Shown: positions 46,601-56,216, counted from the stretch's first letter. The stretch: DNA of 64,000 bases from Gordius sp. MW1 (GCA_964036665.1 OZ038530.1:23272001-23336000); one strand, 5' to 3'. Numbers and translations are program-made. Notes: generated by a model from the letters alone, not told the origin.

Positions 46601-49600
46601 TTTATCGCATTGGTTAGTGGGGGGGGGGGGGGGTCATAGGTGACCCCAACATTTGTATAAAATAATACATTAATGTTAGTTAATCTATTTCCAATTGCAA
46701 ATTTTTAAGCTCTATAAATATTGGTATTTTGATAAAACTCCTAAATGTCGATTGTTCAACGAGCCAGAATTGGGATTAGGGAGGGGCAAAATAATAATTT
46801 TTTTGAATTTTTAGCCATAATTATATTAAATTTTAAAGGATTTTTGGATTAAGAGGGGGGCAGCCGCTCCTCCCTGCCCCCCCCCCTGGCTACGCCCATT
46901 TCAATTGTCAAAATACCTGATTTTGTAATTAGCAGACGTTTGTGTGTAATGATTAAAATAGCTTTAATGGAAGAAGCTAGGTTGGGGATAGTGTTATTAA
47001 AATTTTACATTGGAAAGAAGCAAAAGATGGGTGTACTTTATCAATCTATTAACTTCTGACCACTTAACTTTGATAAAATTTAAACAAAATATCTCTTCCC
47101 TTTTCATGATAAATTCCTTAGCACTACTAAGTAACACCTTCACGAATTCTTTTACGATCCCATAGCTGCCCATCTGGCTCGATCTTATTCCTATCATGTG
47201 TTCTAACATGATATTTTACATTCCTCACAAATTGCTACAGTTTTGCCCCTTAAATTAAACTTTTTTCTTTCATTTTTGCAAAAGAAATACCGTGAGCTCC
47301 TCATCGGCAATGTGGGATGCCTTCCAATCCATAGCTGACTCCGCTACAAATACCAGAGGTTTTAACGCATCCCCATTCCCATTATTTATAATTACCAAAA
47401 CATACATTGTTACTACAAGAATATAATAATTATTTGCCCGCGAGCTGTGTTTTCATTGAAAAATTAAAAATATCCAAAATTATAATACGTATTTGGGAAA
47501 TAATATTTCTAGGATCGACTAAGGAGATTGGTGCAGCCCTGACCCGACTCTGTCTCAGGCAAAAGAGTGTAGAAGCCAAAATGAAACAACTGAACGAGTA
47601 AATGAATAAGTGATCGAATCAGTTTAATTTTATCCATTAAAAATTAGGATTTTGGGAGATAGGCTAATAGACGGGCATCAGGAACGGTTAGAAGAATGGA
47701 AAAAGAGAACTTCCATATTAGACAAGGAGCATACTAAAGGCAAGCTAAAATGAATTATAATTGTTTTGGTCCGAGCTGATTTCAAAAAAAACTCATTTTG
47801 CATGAAATAAGTTTTTTGCATATTTAAAGTCGTCTTAATTGGATATACACCTAATTCTGATCTTGAACCATTTAGATTATAAAAAAGTTCGATCGGAGAT
47901 CAAAAAACTCAAGTTGGAGGCGTTAAAATTGACGAGAAAGATTAAGAAAGGTAACATTTTTAATACCTATATATATGCGCTTTATTAAGTGATTTAATTA
48001 ATTAATTCTAGTCAGATTCTCATTGAGCGTATCGCGTTTTAAAAGGTGTATTTTATAAATGTAATGATAGATTTTGATCCCGGTTCCAATGATTCGCAAA
48101 GCTATTTGGAATGTCGTAAAAGGTTGGAAATCGTGAATTCTAAGTTGACGGAGAAATTAAGATTTTTGGAAGAATCAGAGACTCGTTCCTTGAGGAACGT
48201 CCTGGCCGAGGAACACAACCGCCTGTGTACCTTCGTGTCGAGTTCCCTCAAACCCGTCATGGTATTTCATTCATTTATTCATTCATTGAATTTTGTGAAA
48301 GTGCGTTCGCAAGGCGAAATTATTATTATTAAGCGAATTGAAGGGAGTGGTTAGGGTCGGTCTCTGGGGAGTTGAGGCAGAAGCAGCAACAAATCATCTA
48401 GATAAAATTATTCTTATCTCGCCTCCGTTTTTTGTCCCCCTTTTTTGGCTAAATTTGACATTTTCCCATTTAATAAAAGCGTACATACATCTCACGTTCA
48501 TGCTCATGCGACCATTATAGATAAAACCGCATAAATCAATAGTAGATGTAGTAGTGTAGTGTTGTAAAAACGGCTATGTTTTGTTTGGTCGAACGGTCGA
48601 ATTAGGTCTGTTTTTCAAATTTCGACCAAGCCTATGGGTCGACTAAGAGAAGCAGACCAAACAAAACCCAGCAGGAGATGATAAATTTTGAATGCATTTA
48701 TTTTTAGCATTTACCTTCTTTTTAGTGGCTTTCGATTCGAATATATTTAATAAAGTGACAAGGTGTCCGTAATTATAGTAGAGGACTTGCCCAACGTTGG
48801 ATTAGCAGAAAAAATTATGTTTTTTTAGCTATACGTTAGTTTATGATAATCTGATCGTATTATTAAATACTACAATTATATTATAATAATATAAAAAAAC
48901 GTTATATGAGTTATAAGTCTGCATCTTCCTCTTAGAGAAGAGGCCAGAAATCCAAAAAAGATTTGAAATTAAAATTGCTATAGATTGTTTCACTAAAAGT
49001 GCGGGGCAATATTTAGAGGTAGGGCATCGCCTGCCTATTCCTTTGAAAAAAGCCAACGCCATTTTTTCATAAGATCTAGAACAGGAGGAAATTATTGGGA
49101 TAAAAATACTAACTCCGAGAGGGCCCATATTTTTGAGCTTGGGTTCTTCAGCGAGGGCCATTGGGTCATAATTAAGGTTGGAAGGGGCGAATAAGTCGAT
49201 GCATTTAAAACCCCAATTTTAAAGGAGACCATTTGCGATATGGATTTGCATGAGCGTAGCCAGGATTGGATGATTTAGGGGGAAGGGGCAATAATGACAA
49301 TTTTGTGAAATTTAGCCATAATCATAAGAAATTTTAAAGAATTTATGAATTTAAAGGGGGGCAGCTACCCCTCCCTGCCTCCCCCTGGCTACGCCCATGT
49401 CGATTTGTATTGTTAAATTTGCATGGGCAACAACTCTACTGTTTATTAGGAAGCACAAATAGAATTGATGTCCGAAATGACGCACGTGCAAGAGATAACG
49501 GATAGCTTGGGTATGAAAACGGCGACCGAACCCGAACTAGCTTTCGGAGCTCAATGGGAATGGATCGAAGATTTGAAGGCAAAAGTTTCACAAAATCTCA

Positions 49601-52600
49601 ATGGGGCCCCCCTTGGTACTGCCACTTTTGCGCCTAACGATTTCGATGATCACATCTTGAATATACACGTAGATTATGTGCTTTACGATAATAATATTTA
49701 TATGTCCCTATATTTTTAGTTGTGTTGATTTGAGATGCGATTTGAGTGTAACAAATATAACTGAAATATTTTTATCTGCTATTTTAGGTGAAGGAGCTTG
49801 TAAAAATATCCAAAAGTCAGTAAATTTGAGAATCATGTTATCCTCGATTGAGCTCGATATGATTTTTTAAGCAGTGAGAACTCTTAATTTGAGAAAAGGG
49901 CTGCATATGTATTCAGAGGTTTATAAATTTGTTCAAGGTTTTACAAAGCTATTCAGCAAACTCATTACGTTGATTAACATGATTAAAATAGCAAACGTGT
50001 TCATATGGGCGTAGCCTGGAATTAGAGGGGGGGGGCAAAAATGATTAAGGCCAAATGAACATTTTTTTAAATTTTAGCCATAATTTCAATAAATTTCAAA
50101 AAAAAATGGATTTAGGGGGGCCTGCCCCCCCCCCCCCTCCGGCTACGCCCATGTATAAAATTTGTTTTGCCACGTGATCTTAGAGTCCACGTGGTTCCCA
50201 TTCAACAGCAGATAGATCATCTTCACCTTGTCTATCGTCTCCCTTCTCAACTTTCTCTACTCGATCGGGGTCGACTCGGTACACATTCTCTAAATCATCC
50301 CCACACTCGGTGCCAATTCAAAATGGAGGCGCGCAGCTCTCGTCAACTCCCACCAAATGGCGCGCACCTTTGGTCGATCTGCTAAATCATGGGGTGTCGG
50401 AAGACCCTACGAACTCGGGCTTCGCACTCCTCGATAGTAGTCATAATTTAGACGAAACTTACGTTGCGATCGGGGATATAGCTGCACCCGTTAACGCGCA
50501 ATATTCCGACGTAAAGATATAACCAAATACTTGTTAAAACACACATGAGCGTAGTCAGGATTTGATTTAGAGAAGATTAGTAATAATTTTATCAAGTTTT
50601 AACAATAAGTTTTGATAAATAATATAAAAAGGACTTTTATTGAAGAAGGGGAGGGGGGTTGTCGTCCCCCCTTGCCCTGGCTAGGCCCATATACACACTA
50701 CGCGTTTTAAATTTAGCATTAGTTCGGTATTATTTTTATCCTTTATGATGATATCTTTAATAACAGCCCCTTATGCTTTTTATTTAGGCCAAAGAAATTT
50801 TGGAACTTTCTGGATGTTTCCTAATTAAATTAAATGTAACTCTCGTAGGTTCCGGAAAATTCGTTGATTACGGTGGATAGTCGCCTAAGCAGTATTTCAT
50901 CGCGTGATTCGGGATTTAATTCTCAAGAAACACCCGCTGCTACAAATCCATCTCCTCAATCCCTAATCTCTCTTCCCCAACCCAATATAGCCTCTACCCA
51001 TGGTCCCACACTCGAGACCGGACCATGCTCACCCAAAAAGTTTTGGTCTCTCTCTCACGCAACCAACCCGGGAACTCAATTTTTCAACGGGACTTCCTCT
51101 AAGGTATATATATAATAGTGATGTAAAAACGGACTGGTTTTGTTGGGTCGACCTTGCTTTAACTAAAACTAACGGTCGACTCTGGTCCGTATCTGGAGCC
51201 CTGCACGGGCCGCCCGAAGCCCGGCCCGATCGGGCTTCGGGTCGAACTCGGGCAGAATTTAATAAAACAATCGGGCCTCGGGCTCGGGTCGGGCCTGATG
51301 AGGCGTCCCCATATAGAATTTGTATATTCGTTATATTTGTCTATAGTTAAAACCACCCAAAAGACTGCCAATATGTAAGGTCGGAGACAAATGTCATAAT
51401 ACCACTTCAGAAGGATGCCAACGTAGTGATTTAAAATCACCACCCCAATCCGATTATGCCAGTCATAATAATGCTTGTCCTGTCGACGAAGAGACTACAC
51501 CAATTGCAAACGTAATGGGGGTGGCCGATGACGGGGAACGGGTTGTTAAAGCTATGCTATCTCAATTGGCTAGATCATTCAACGACGATCCCACGCCCGT
51601 TTTTGACCAAACGCCAGCCCCTTCGTTAGCTAATGTTTTGAGCGACTTATCTTTCGATCAAAAGCCACCCACCGGTATTTTACCCAACATTTTGGTGCAT
51701 GGTTTGGGATATATAATTCACAAGGGTAACCAAGGCCTGCCCCCTTCTAAATTCAGAAATTTGTTGAAATTTATTAAAATTATGGATAAAATTTCGAAAA
51801 AAGATCATTTTGCCCCTGTCAGGTTATGTTGCTGATTCGTAAAAAAGTTAAACATATCAATCAGAATTTGATTAACATATGTCTAAATTGACTGGTATTT
51901 TGATTTGTAAACAAACTTTAAATTGACTGTTATTCATATATAGTTATATTTAAACCTTTTGACATTTATATATAATAAGCTATTTTGCAAACAATTTCTA
52001 TGATTACTCCAAAATTTTATTATTAATATATATATAACAAATATAATGTAAATAAAAACAAACATAGTAAACACATATCTGAAAAATTTGTTTGCATGTA
52101 CTTATACTTTGTAATATATTTTTTTGTTAGTTTTTTGACTTTCATATTAATTTTGAGTGACAATTTAAGAGTAACATTTGATTATAAGCTATTCTGCAAA
52201 CCATTTCTCTAATTACTCCAAAATTTTATAAACAAACTTTAAATGGATAATCTTGTGATTGACAGTTATTCTTATGTAGTTATATTTAAAACTTTTGACA
52301 TTTATATATAAGCTATTTTGTAAACCATTTCTATGATTACTCCAAAATTTTATTATTAATATATATATAACAAATATAATGTATATAAAAACAAACATAG
52401 AAAACACATATCTGAAAAATTTGTTTGCATGACTTATACTTTGTAATATATTTTTTTGTTAGTTTTTGACTTCCATATTAATGTTGAGTGACAATTTAAG
52501 AATATCTGATTATAAGCTTTTTTGCAAACCATTTCTATAATTACTCCTAAATTTTATTATAAAAATATATATATATAACAAATATAATGTAAATAAAAAC

Positions 52601-55039
52601 AAACATAGAAAACACATATCTGACATGGTGTAATATAAATTCTGTATATATTCTGATATTAATACAAATATTTACCTATGTAAAGATTTAGATAATTTAT
52701 ATATATTACGTATGGAGAATGGAATAATATCCAAATCCTATGTTGAGAATTATTATGGCCTTATTTACACACAAATATCACGCGTTTTTTTACGCTTTAG
52801 ATTTGGCGTTAAAACACTTTTAACCAATGGCTATCTGGCGAAAATCACGTGATCTTGTTTACTTTTACATTTGTAGCCAATTCATGCGCTTTATCGCTAT
52901 GTTGAATTTTATTATTGTTGAATTATATAACCTTACACCCCCCTCTAATCCCAATGCTGGCTACGCCCGTGATATAATTTATGTTATTTATGTGATATTT
53001 GAAGAGCCTAACAAATGTCAATTATCGATGTCCGGTTATAATTTAAAATCTTGGAGTGGCAGTCAACAGATGACTCGTCAATATAACGATGCCAGTTCGG
53101 GGATTCTTGCACCCCAAGCTTCTGGACAACAGCCCCCACCCAATCAACAACGCTTCACCACTTGCAACGGGGTGTGGCCTCTTAACTACGATAAGTTAGT
53201 TAAACTTTTTATAAAATTTACATTATTATTAAATTTAAAATTAATCGCTTGAAATTTGGTTTTGTTAGGTGATTCAATCTGTGTGGATTTCACTTGGAGG
53301 TTTTTATTCGAATTATACGATTATGCTTTGTATATGATTTGATCCCAGTCTCTGGTGTCGTGTCAGGATTAATAAAAATTTGGCGAGAATCTAATGCACC
53401 TGGAGCATTTTGATGTATAGTATAAAATCTATGAGGCCCAAATTTTAAATAAACAAATTCTTATTATTAAGATATTGACAAATTTAATATATCATTAAAT
53501 CCTAAATCGACATTTTTTATTTGTGGTATAGGAATAAACTTAGCTTTTTAAGAAATTTCAAGGGTAAATGCTATACGATTGCAATTGCTATCTTATTAGT
53601 AAAAAGATGAATCGGAATAGTTGGTGCAACGCGGGTGTGGGTGGAGAGAAGTGTTTACCATACAATCCGTTCGTGCTTCGTTCTTCGAACTCTTTTAGAC
53701 GCGGGGGCTCTCACCTTGGTCAAGAGAGGGGTTCTAATAGCCAGTCCGGAGGGATTACGATTAAAAGTCGCTTGACATCGTCTCACATCACGACGCAACC
53801 GGAGGAGCATAGCAAAAACGAAGATCAGAGTGGGAGGGATCATGGCTACAGCAACAGTTCTCGCGGCTCTGATAAAACGCAAAAGACCGGCCTTTCAAAT
53901 AGACTGAAAAATATCTTATCCAACGATAATACCCGTTTCCCCACTCCTCCCTGGTTTAAAGAATCCACTCAAAAGGGACATCCTTCTGCTATGCCGCCTA
54001 CCAAACAACAAATATCATCCCCCCGCGAAGATGTGTATGGTAGTGGCAGGCAAAGCAACCTCTCGCAACCCATACTCATACCTAACTTTAACCAAGCTCC
54101 ACCCCATCAGGGTATATAACTCACTTTTTTATTCTATTAATTTAGTATAACTTTTATTTGTATAACATTTTCTACATCCTGATTTATTATATGATTGCTA
54201 TAATTATATGTTTTATTATGGTGAGCCAAAGCCGAGTCGGTAAAAACCATATGATTATATAGATACATATGTAATGGCTGTATCTTTTGTCTGAATATCT
54301 CCCTACCCCTGCCCCTATTATTTAATAAAGAGTTAAAAATACTATATGATAAACCTTATCCTAATCTATCATTACTTCTTATGGATAAATTCCTTAGTTC
54401 ATATATATTATTCGTGGTCATATTATTTTCCTTTATCCTATTTCTTATCAATATAAACTATGAAAATTATTATTATTATTATTAGTTTTAGTTATGGTGA
54501 CGTCAGCCCATGATTCGTCTCAGCCTCAACACCTCCCGCATTACGGTCAAGACGGGAATATCCTGGCTCAGCCATGGCCTCACCACTGTGGTCAGACCTC
54601 CAAACAAATTTATGGCACGGTCAGTGGCCATCACCCCCACAATAATAATGGGGTGGGGGGTGGTGGAATTCAAGATATGCCCTCTCCCTCCTCCCTCTTA
54701 TACCACCAAACTAACGGGGGCAGTCTTAGAGTGTACCCGGGCAAAAAACAAGCTTGGCCTGCCTCGACATACTACGGATCACCTATGAGGCAGAACACCG
54801 GTTACTACACTCAAAAAGGTTAAATATTAATATATATATATTTTGGTATTGCTTTAATCAACAAAGTTGACTTCATTAAATTATGTTATATTTTAGGTAG
54901 TTTAAGTTGCCATAACTCACCCACAAAATTATTTATTCCTTCCAATTCCATCAATAACGGGCAAATGTATTGTCCGATCAGCCGTAACCCATACGAAGTT
55001 CTTCAAGCTTCTTCCCAAACCCTTAATAATCGTTTTTAA
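34608..55039 (+). CDS. MTSS1: I-BAR protein, MTSS1/missing-in-metastasis-like, 15 exons
   Basis: Exons are 34608-34679, 34786-34847, 47297-47358, 47513-47597, 47648-47739, 47876-47950, 48071-48261, 49450-49668, 50184-50510, 50849-51103, 51347-51694, 53007-53194, 53600-54111, 54492-54818 and 54897-55039. All phases agree, giving 985 residues. Residues 1-240 form the I-BAR domain: ALTFQHIIDEMKGGPALWED, DAFQSIADSATNTRGSTKEI, ALTRLCLRQKSVEAK, EEWKKRTSILDKEHTKDYKK, then CTFVSSSLKPVM and MTHVQEITDSLG. Each matches MTSS1, which binds phosphoinositide membranes, bends them outward and links to actin. The rest is Ser/Pro/Gln-rich and apparently disordered. RLSSISSRDSGFNSQE (407-422) is the conserved MTSS1 block. 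I see no WH2 motif near the C-terminus. Intron 2 spans 12,449 bp of transposons, and intron 5 uses a GC donor. The end of exon 11 is uncertain (51694 or 51725, paired with 53007 or 53005). Confidence 0.9.
35476..35689. mobile_element. Family B miniature element
   Basis: It starts TAGTGTTGTAAAAAACGGCTGG and has GTCGACC, ACTCTGGTCTG and inverse GTCGACTAAA motifs. The right end is degraded (CCAAAAAACACAAGTG). Confidence 0.75.
36224..36368. mobile_element. Family B miniature element with 8-bp duplication
   Basis: The ends TAGTGTCGTAAAACCGGCTTGG and CCGGTTTTACAACACTA are inverse copies. The target duplication is ATGTGCCC (36216-36223) versus CTGTGCCC (36369-36376), 7 of 8. Confidence 0.9.
36590..36812. 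repeat. Truncated family A and family B fragments joined
   Basis: A family A right-end piece (GCCACCCCTCCCCTGCC) abuts a family B element that has lost its left terminus (CCTGGGTTTTATTTGGTCGACC...) and ends near TTTTTACAATACTA. This looks like a deletion junction between neighbouring insertions. Confidence 0.55.
37020..37166. mobile_element. Family B miniature element with perfect 8-bp duplication
   Basis: It starts CAGTGTTGTAAACGGTTGG and ends CCAACCCTA. GGGCATGG occurs on both sides (37012-37019 and 37167-37174). The insertion splits a minus-strand open stretch of unknown nature (36869-37016 on one side). Confidence 0.9.
37479..37864. mobile_element. Family C miniature element, copy 1
   Basis: The ends TAGTCTGCTCAT and ATGAGCAGTCTA are inverse copies. 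The interior carries CCACCATTTTGAATTTAACT near the left and TTTTAAAATGGCGG near the right. The same 386-bp unit in the same orientation is at 41872-42257. Both copies lie in intron 2 of the MTSS1-like gene. Confidence 0.75.
37865..39150. other. Intronic spacer, no gene seen
   Basis: AT-rich. A short GC-rich fragment near 38995-39065 (GAGTCGGGCAC ... GGGCTCGGGCGAGG) resembles the TAGAG-ended GC-rich elements. Confidence 0.35.
39151..39208 (+). repeat. Fragment of the large inverted-repeat family
   Basis: GGACAACGGACGGACAACGA AAAGCGAGCCCATAAATTGC is the same terminal sequence that closes the right arm at about 58010-58067 and opens the left arm at 21141. Only about 58 bp remain. Confidence 0.7.
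39535..39662. mobile_element. Family B miniature element with perfect 8-bp duplication
   Basis: It starts TAGTGTCGCAAAAAGGGG and ends CCGTTTTTACAACATT. CTACCTAC is duplicated perfectly at 39527-39534 and 39663-39670. At 128 bp it is one of the shortest copies. Confidence 0.92.
39872..40037. mobile_element. Family A miniature element
   Basis: It starts CATGGAAGAACGTAGCCAGG and ends CTGGCTAAGCCAATGG, with the usual G tract and GGCAGCCGCCCCTCCC. Confidence 0.75.
40293..40335 (+). promoter_or_regulatory. Possible TATA promoter inside MTSS1 intron 2
   Basis: GTATAAAAGCTG at about 40295 is a textbook TATA box. About 30 bases downstream lies TAGTCTACACTC in a pyrimidine/CA-rich, less AT-rich setting. 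It could drive an alternative transcript of the surrounding gene or a nested one. No coding exon in the right place was confirmed. Confidence 0.3.
40989..41075 (-). other. Possible 5' coding exon on the opposite strand
   Basis: On the minus strand ATG opens 29 codons, beginning MADCSLELLGVPTEKDLNFI and ending just before GTAAATC, a possible donor. Upstream sequence is unusually CpG-rich for this window (GCGCGCGTGTCGTAAACGGG). The codons look protein-like and charged, but I do not recognise the protein and no partner exon was identified. Confidence 0.25.
41378..41536. mobile_element. Family A miniature element
   Basis: It starts CATGGCTTAGCCAGG and ends CCGGCTACACCCATG, with a long C tract near 41510. 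Confidence 0.75.
41872..42257. mobile_element. Family C miniature element, copy 2
   Basis: The unit runs from TAGACTCCTCATGTC to GAGCAGTCTA, with CCACCATTTTGAATTTAACT and TTCAAAATGGCGG at the matching places. It is the second copy of the 37479-37864 element. Confidence 0.75.
42748..43090. mobile_element. Family A miniature element, perfect 8-bp duplication
   Basis: It starts CATGGGCGTACCCAGG and ends CTGGGTACGCCCATA. TCTTCATT is duplicated exactly at 42740-42747 and 43091-43098. It is rich in G and C runs and contains two tandem GGGGGGCAGGGGGTTCGGCT-like pieces. Proline/glycine-rich open frames across it are products of these runs. Confidence 0.93.
43335..44088. mobile_element. Family B element interrupted by a nested TA-flanked element
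   Basis: The left part starts near TAGTGTTGTAAAAACGGC (43340) and runs to GCCTAGAGGTCGAT. The right part resumes with GGAAAAAAAGGACC and ends CCAGCCGTTTCTACAACCCTA. The break holds the element at 43446-43991. Confidence 0.85.
43446..43991. mobile_element. Nested Tc1/mariner-type miniature element
   Basis: The ends ACCCTCGAGAGTATTCGTG and CACGAATACTCTCGAGGGT are perfect 19-bp inverse copies flanked by TA on both sides (43444-43445 and 43992-43993), the target used by Tc1/mariner elements. The 546-bp interior has internal echoes of CGTGGGxT...CCCCACGAAT and no transposase. It lies inside a family B element and is therefore the younger of the two. Confidence 0.88.
44089..44871. other. Intronic spacer, no exon confirmed
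   Basis: A 66-codon frame from 44181 opens MIMENEKRAAFTLLSF, but the protein looks non-conserved and does not fit the phase of the surrounding gene. I leave it unassigned. Confidence 0.3.
44880..45028. mobile_element. Family A miniature element, perfect 8-bp duplication
   Basis: The ends are CATGAGCGTAGCCAGG and CTGACTACGCCCATG. ATACCTAT is repeated exactly at 44872-44879 and 45029-45036. This copy defines the termini and target size of family A. Confidence 0.93.
45140..45162. repeat. CA microsatellite
   Basis: About eleven CA dinucleotides (ACACACACACACACACACAC) lie in intron 2 of the MTSS1-like gene. Confidence 0.9.
45339..45498. mobile_element. Family A miniature element
   Basis: The ends are CATAGGCGTAGCCAGG and TTGGCTACGCCCATG. 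The target duplication is TCACTGAG (45331-45338) versus TCACTTAG (45499-45506), 7 of 8. Confidence 0.88.
46022..46165. mobile_element. Family A miniature element, right end worn
   Basis: It starts CATGGGCGTAGCCAAGG, then GGGGCGGCTGCCCTCC and TTTTGCCCCCCCCC. The right terminal inverse repeat is decayed after CTAATTCTAG. Confidence 0.65.
46755..46900. mobile_element. Family A miniature element, left end worn
   Basis: It begins within CAACGAGCCAGAATTGGG and ends CCTGGCTACGCCCATT, with GGGGGGCAGCCGCTCCTCCC near the right end. Confidence 0.7.
48556..48675. mobile_element. Family B element, right end lost, in MTSS1 intron 7
   Basis: It starts TAGTGTTGTAAAAACGGC and contains GGTCGAAC and inverse GTCGACTAAGAGAAGCAGAC. 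It stops at CAAAACCCAGCAGG, before the expected CCGTTTTTACAACACTA. Confidence 0.75.
49249..49399. mobile_element. Family A miniature element in MTSS1 intron 7
   Basis: The ends are CATGAGCGTAGCCAGG and CTGGCTACGCCCATG. The target duplication is TGGATTTG (49241-49248) versus TCGATTTG (49400-49407), 7 of 8. The right end lies only 50 bases before the next exon. Confidence 0.9.
50002..50153. mobile_element. Family A miniature element in MTSS1 intron 8
   Basis: It starts ATATGGGCGTAGCCTGG and ends CCGGCTACGCCCATG, with G and C runs inside. Its right end lies 30 bases before the acceptor of the exon at 50184. Confidence 0.8.
50544..50691. mobile_element. Family A miniature element in MTSS1 intron 9
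   Basis: It starts CATGAGCGTAGTCAGG and ends CCTGGCTAGGCCCATA, with G and C runs around 50650-50675. It fills much of a 338-bp intron. Confidence 0.8.
51117..51310. repeat. Family B end fused to a GC-rich element fragment in MTSS1 intron 10
   Basis: A family B left half (ATGTAAAAACGGACTGGTTT ... GTCGACTCTGGTCCGT) is followed directly by GGAGCCCTGCACGGGCCGCC and further GGGC-rich sequence to about 51310. The latter resembles the left end of the TAGAG-ended group. Both are truncated. Confidence 0.6.
51720..52975. mobile_element. Family A element split by a 1.1-kb insertion in MTSS1 intron 11
   Basis: The left half (CCAAGGCCTGCCCCCTTCTA ... AAAAGATCATTTTGCCCCT) ends near 51821. The right half (CCCCCCTCTAATCCCAATGC, then TGGCTACGCCCGTG) resumes near 52936. 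The inserted DNA begins TCAGGTTATGTTG and ends ATATAACCTTA, a short inverse match, and contains the tandem array at 51908-52624. The terminal repeats of the insert are short, so its class is unclear. Confidence 0.6.
51908..52624. repeat. AT-rich tandem repeat, about 320-bp unit
   Basis: The sequence AAACAAACTTTAAAT, then CCATTTCTATGATTACTCCA, AACAAATATAATGTAAATAA and ACACATATCTGAAAAATTTG recurs about 320 bases later, with a third partial unit to 52624. It lies inside the insert that splits the family A element. Confidence 0.8.
54460..54487. repeat. ATT trinucleotide microsatellite before an MTSS1 acceptor
   Basis: Several ATT units (ATTATTATTATTATTATTAG) sit directly upstream of the acceptor at 54491 and may serve as its pyrimidine-rich tract substitute. 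Confidence 0.75.
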
Positions 55040-56216
55040 AGAATTGTGTGCAATTGAAAATAAACCCTAAGCGCTCGAAGTTGCACAAAACTTGGAATGA
55101 TGTGATGTCCAGCAACTTCATTGAGGATTTGTTTAAATTTTTTATAGTTCATATTTATCAGTAACCTTATTTTGTAAATACACAAAACGCATTTTAATTC
55201 CCGGCTATGCATTTTTTAAATTTTTTGAACACGTATTTTAAAACAGTTCTGACATTTACGTGATGAGTTTCTCGTTTGACAGCATATTTGTCATTTCGTT
55301 TTGTTTTATATCAAATTTTGTAATATTTGCACGTTCTGTTAACCCATTTAGACATACACACACACTATATTTATGCGAATAAAGGGACCTTTTTTCTATT
55401 TTGTCGCCTCGATGTTACAATTTTTATTTTTATCAACCTCATTCTTTACCCTTTTTTAACATGATTTGTATATCGAAATGCTGTAACAACATTTATAAAT
55501 AAAGGAATTACAATTATAATTAATTACCGTCAATAGTTTAATTGATTTGCCGTGTTAAATTTTTATAGGTTGTCGAGAAATTAGTAATTTATAATTTTTA
55601 TATTTTATTGTGTGTATATGCGTCAGTAAGTTAGTCTCAATATATACATTAAAACGTTGATAAAAATAAAAAAGCATTTTACAGAATCATAAGTTTCCAT
55701 CAAAACCCTAGTAAGACAGGACAGAAGTAATCCCATAAATTGCATAGCAATTATAACGCCTCTTTGGCCCGAATACACCAATTTAATCAGTTAGATTTTT
55801 TCTTATTCATCAACTCTATTATTAATAATTTTTTTTATTATAGTAAATATTTTGTAATAATTGCTTGTGTTGCCAGGTTTGTTTAAATAAATTACATAGG
55901 AATGAGAAATAAAGCAAACCTTATTTAAATTTAATTTTTGTCCCTCGTAAAGACGAAATATTTTTATAATGATTATAATTTTTTTAACCCCCTTTAATGC
56001 TCCTGTTAATAATCTCTTAAAAGTTTTATTTAAATTTAGTACATTTGGAATGAGCACGATAAAATATATAATATCTGGTAATCCAATTAATTTTAATAAT
56101 ACAAGTTAAATAAGGATAAGTCCTTTATTTCTCATTTAAAAATCACAAGTTCAATGAAGTAATAACAAACAAAAATTAATATGGATTTAATTATATTGTA
56201 AAGTTAAAAACTCGGG
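55040..56216. other. 3' region of the MTSS1-like gene and spacer
   Basis: Candidate poly(A) signals AATAAA occur near 55062, 55379 and 55500. At 55660-55765 short pieces (TTTTACAGAATCATAAGTTTCC, CCATAAATTGCATAGCAATT) belong to the dispersed repeat family of the large inverted repeat. No gene is seen. Confidence 0.45.

Larger units (their letters stand above)
34848..47296. other. Giant second intron of the MTSS1-like gene
   Basis: The donor follows CTAAA|GTATTAAC and the acceptor precedes C|TCCTCATCG, joining phase 2 to the next exon so that the protein reads SSLNSSSSAMWDAFQ. Almost all of the other introns of this gene are below 1.9 kb, whereas this one is 12,449 bp and holds at least 15 separately listed transposon copies. 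It also contains patches of less AT-rich sequence near 39.3-41.3 kb. Confidence 0.85.
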
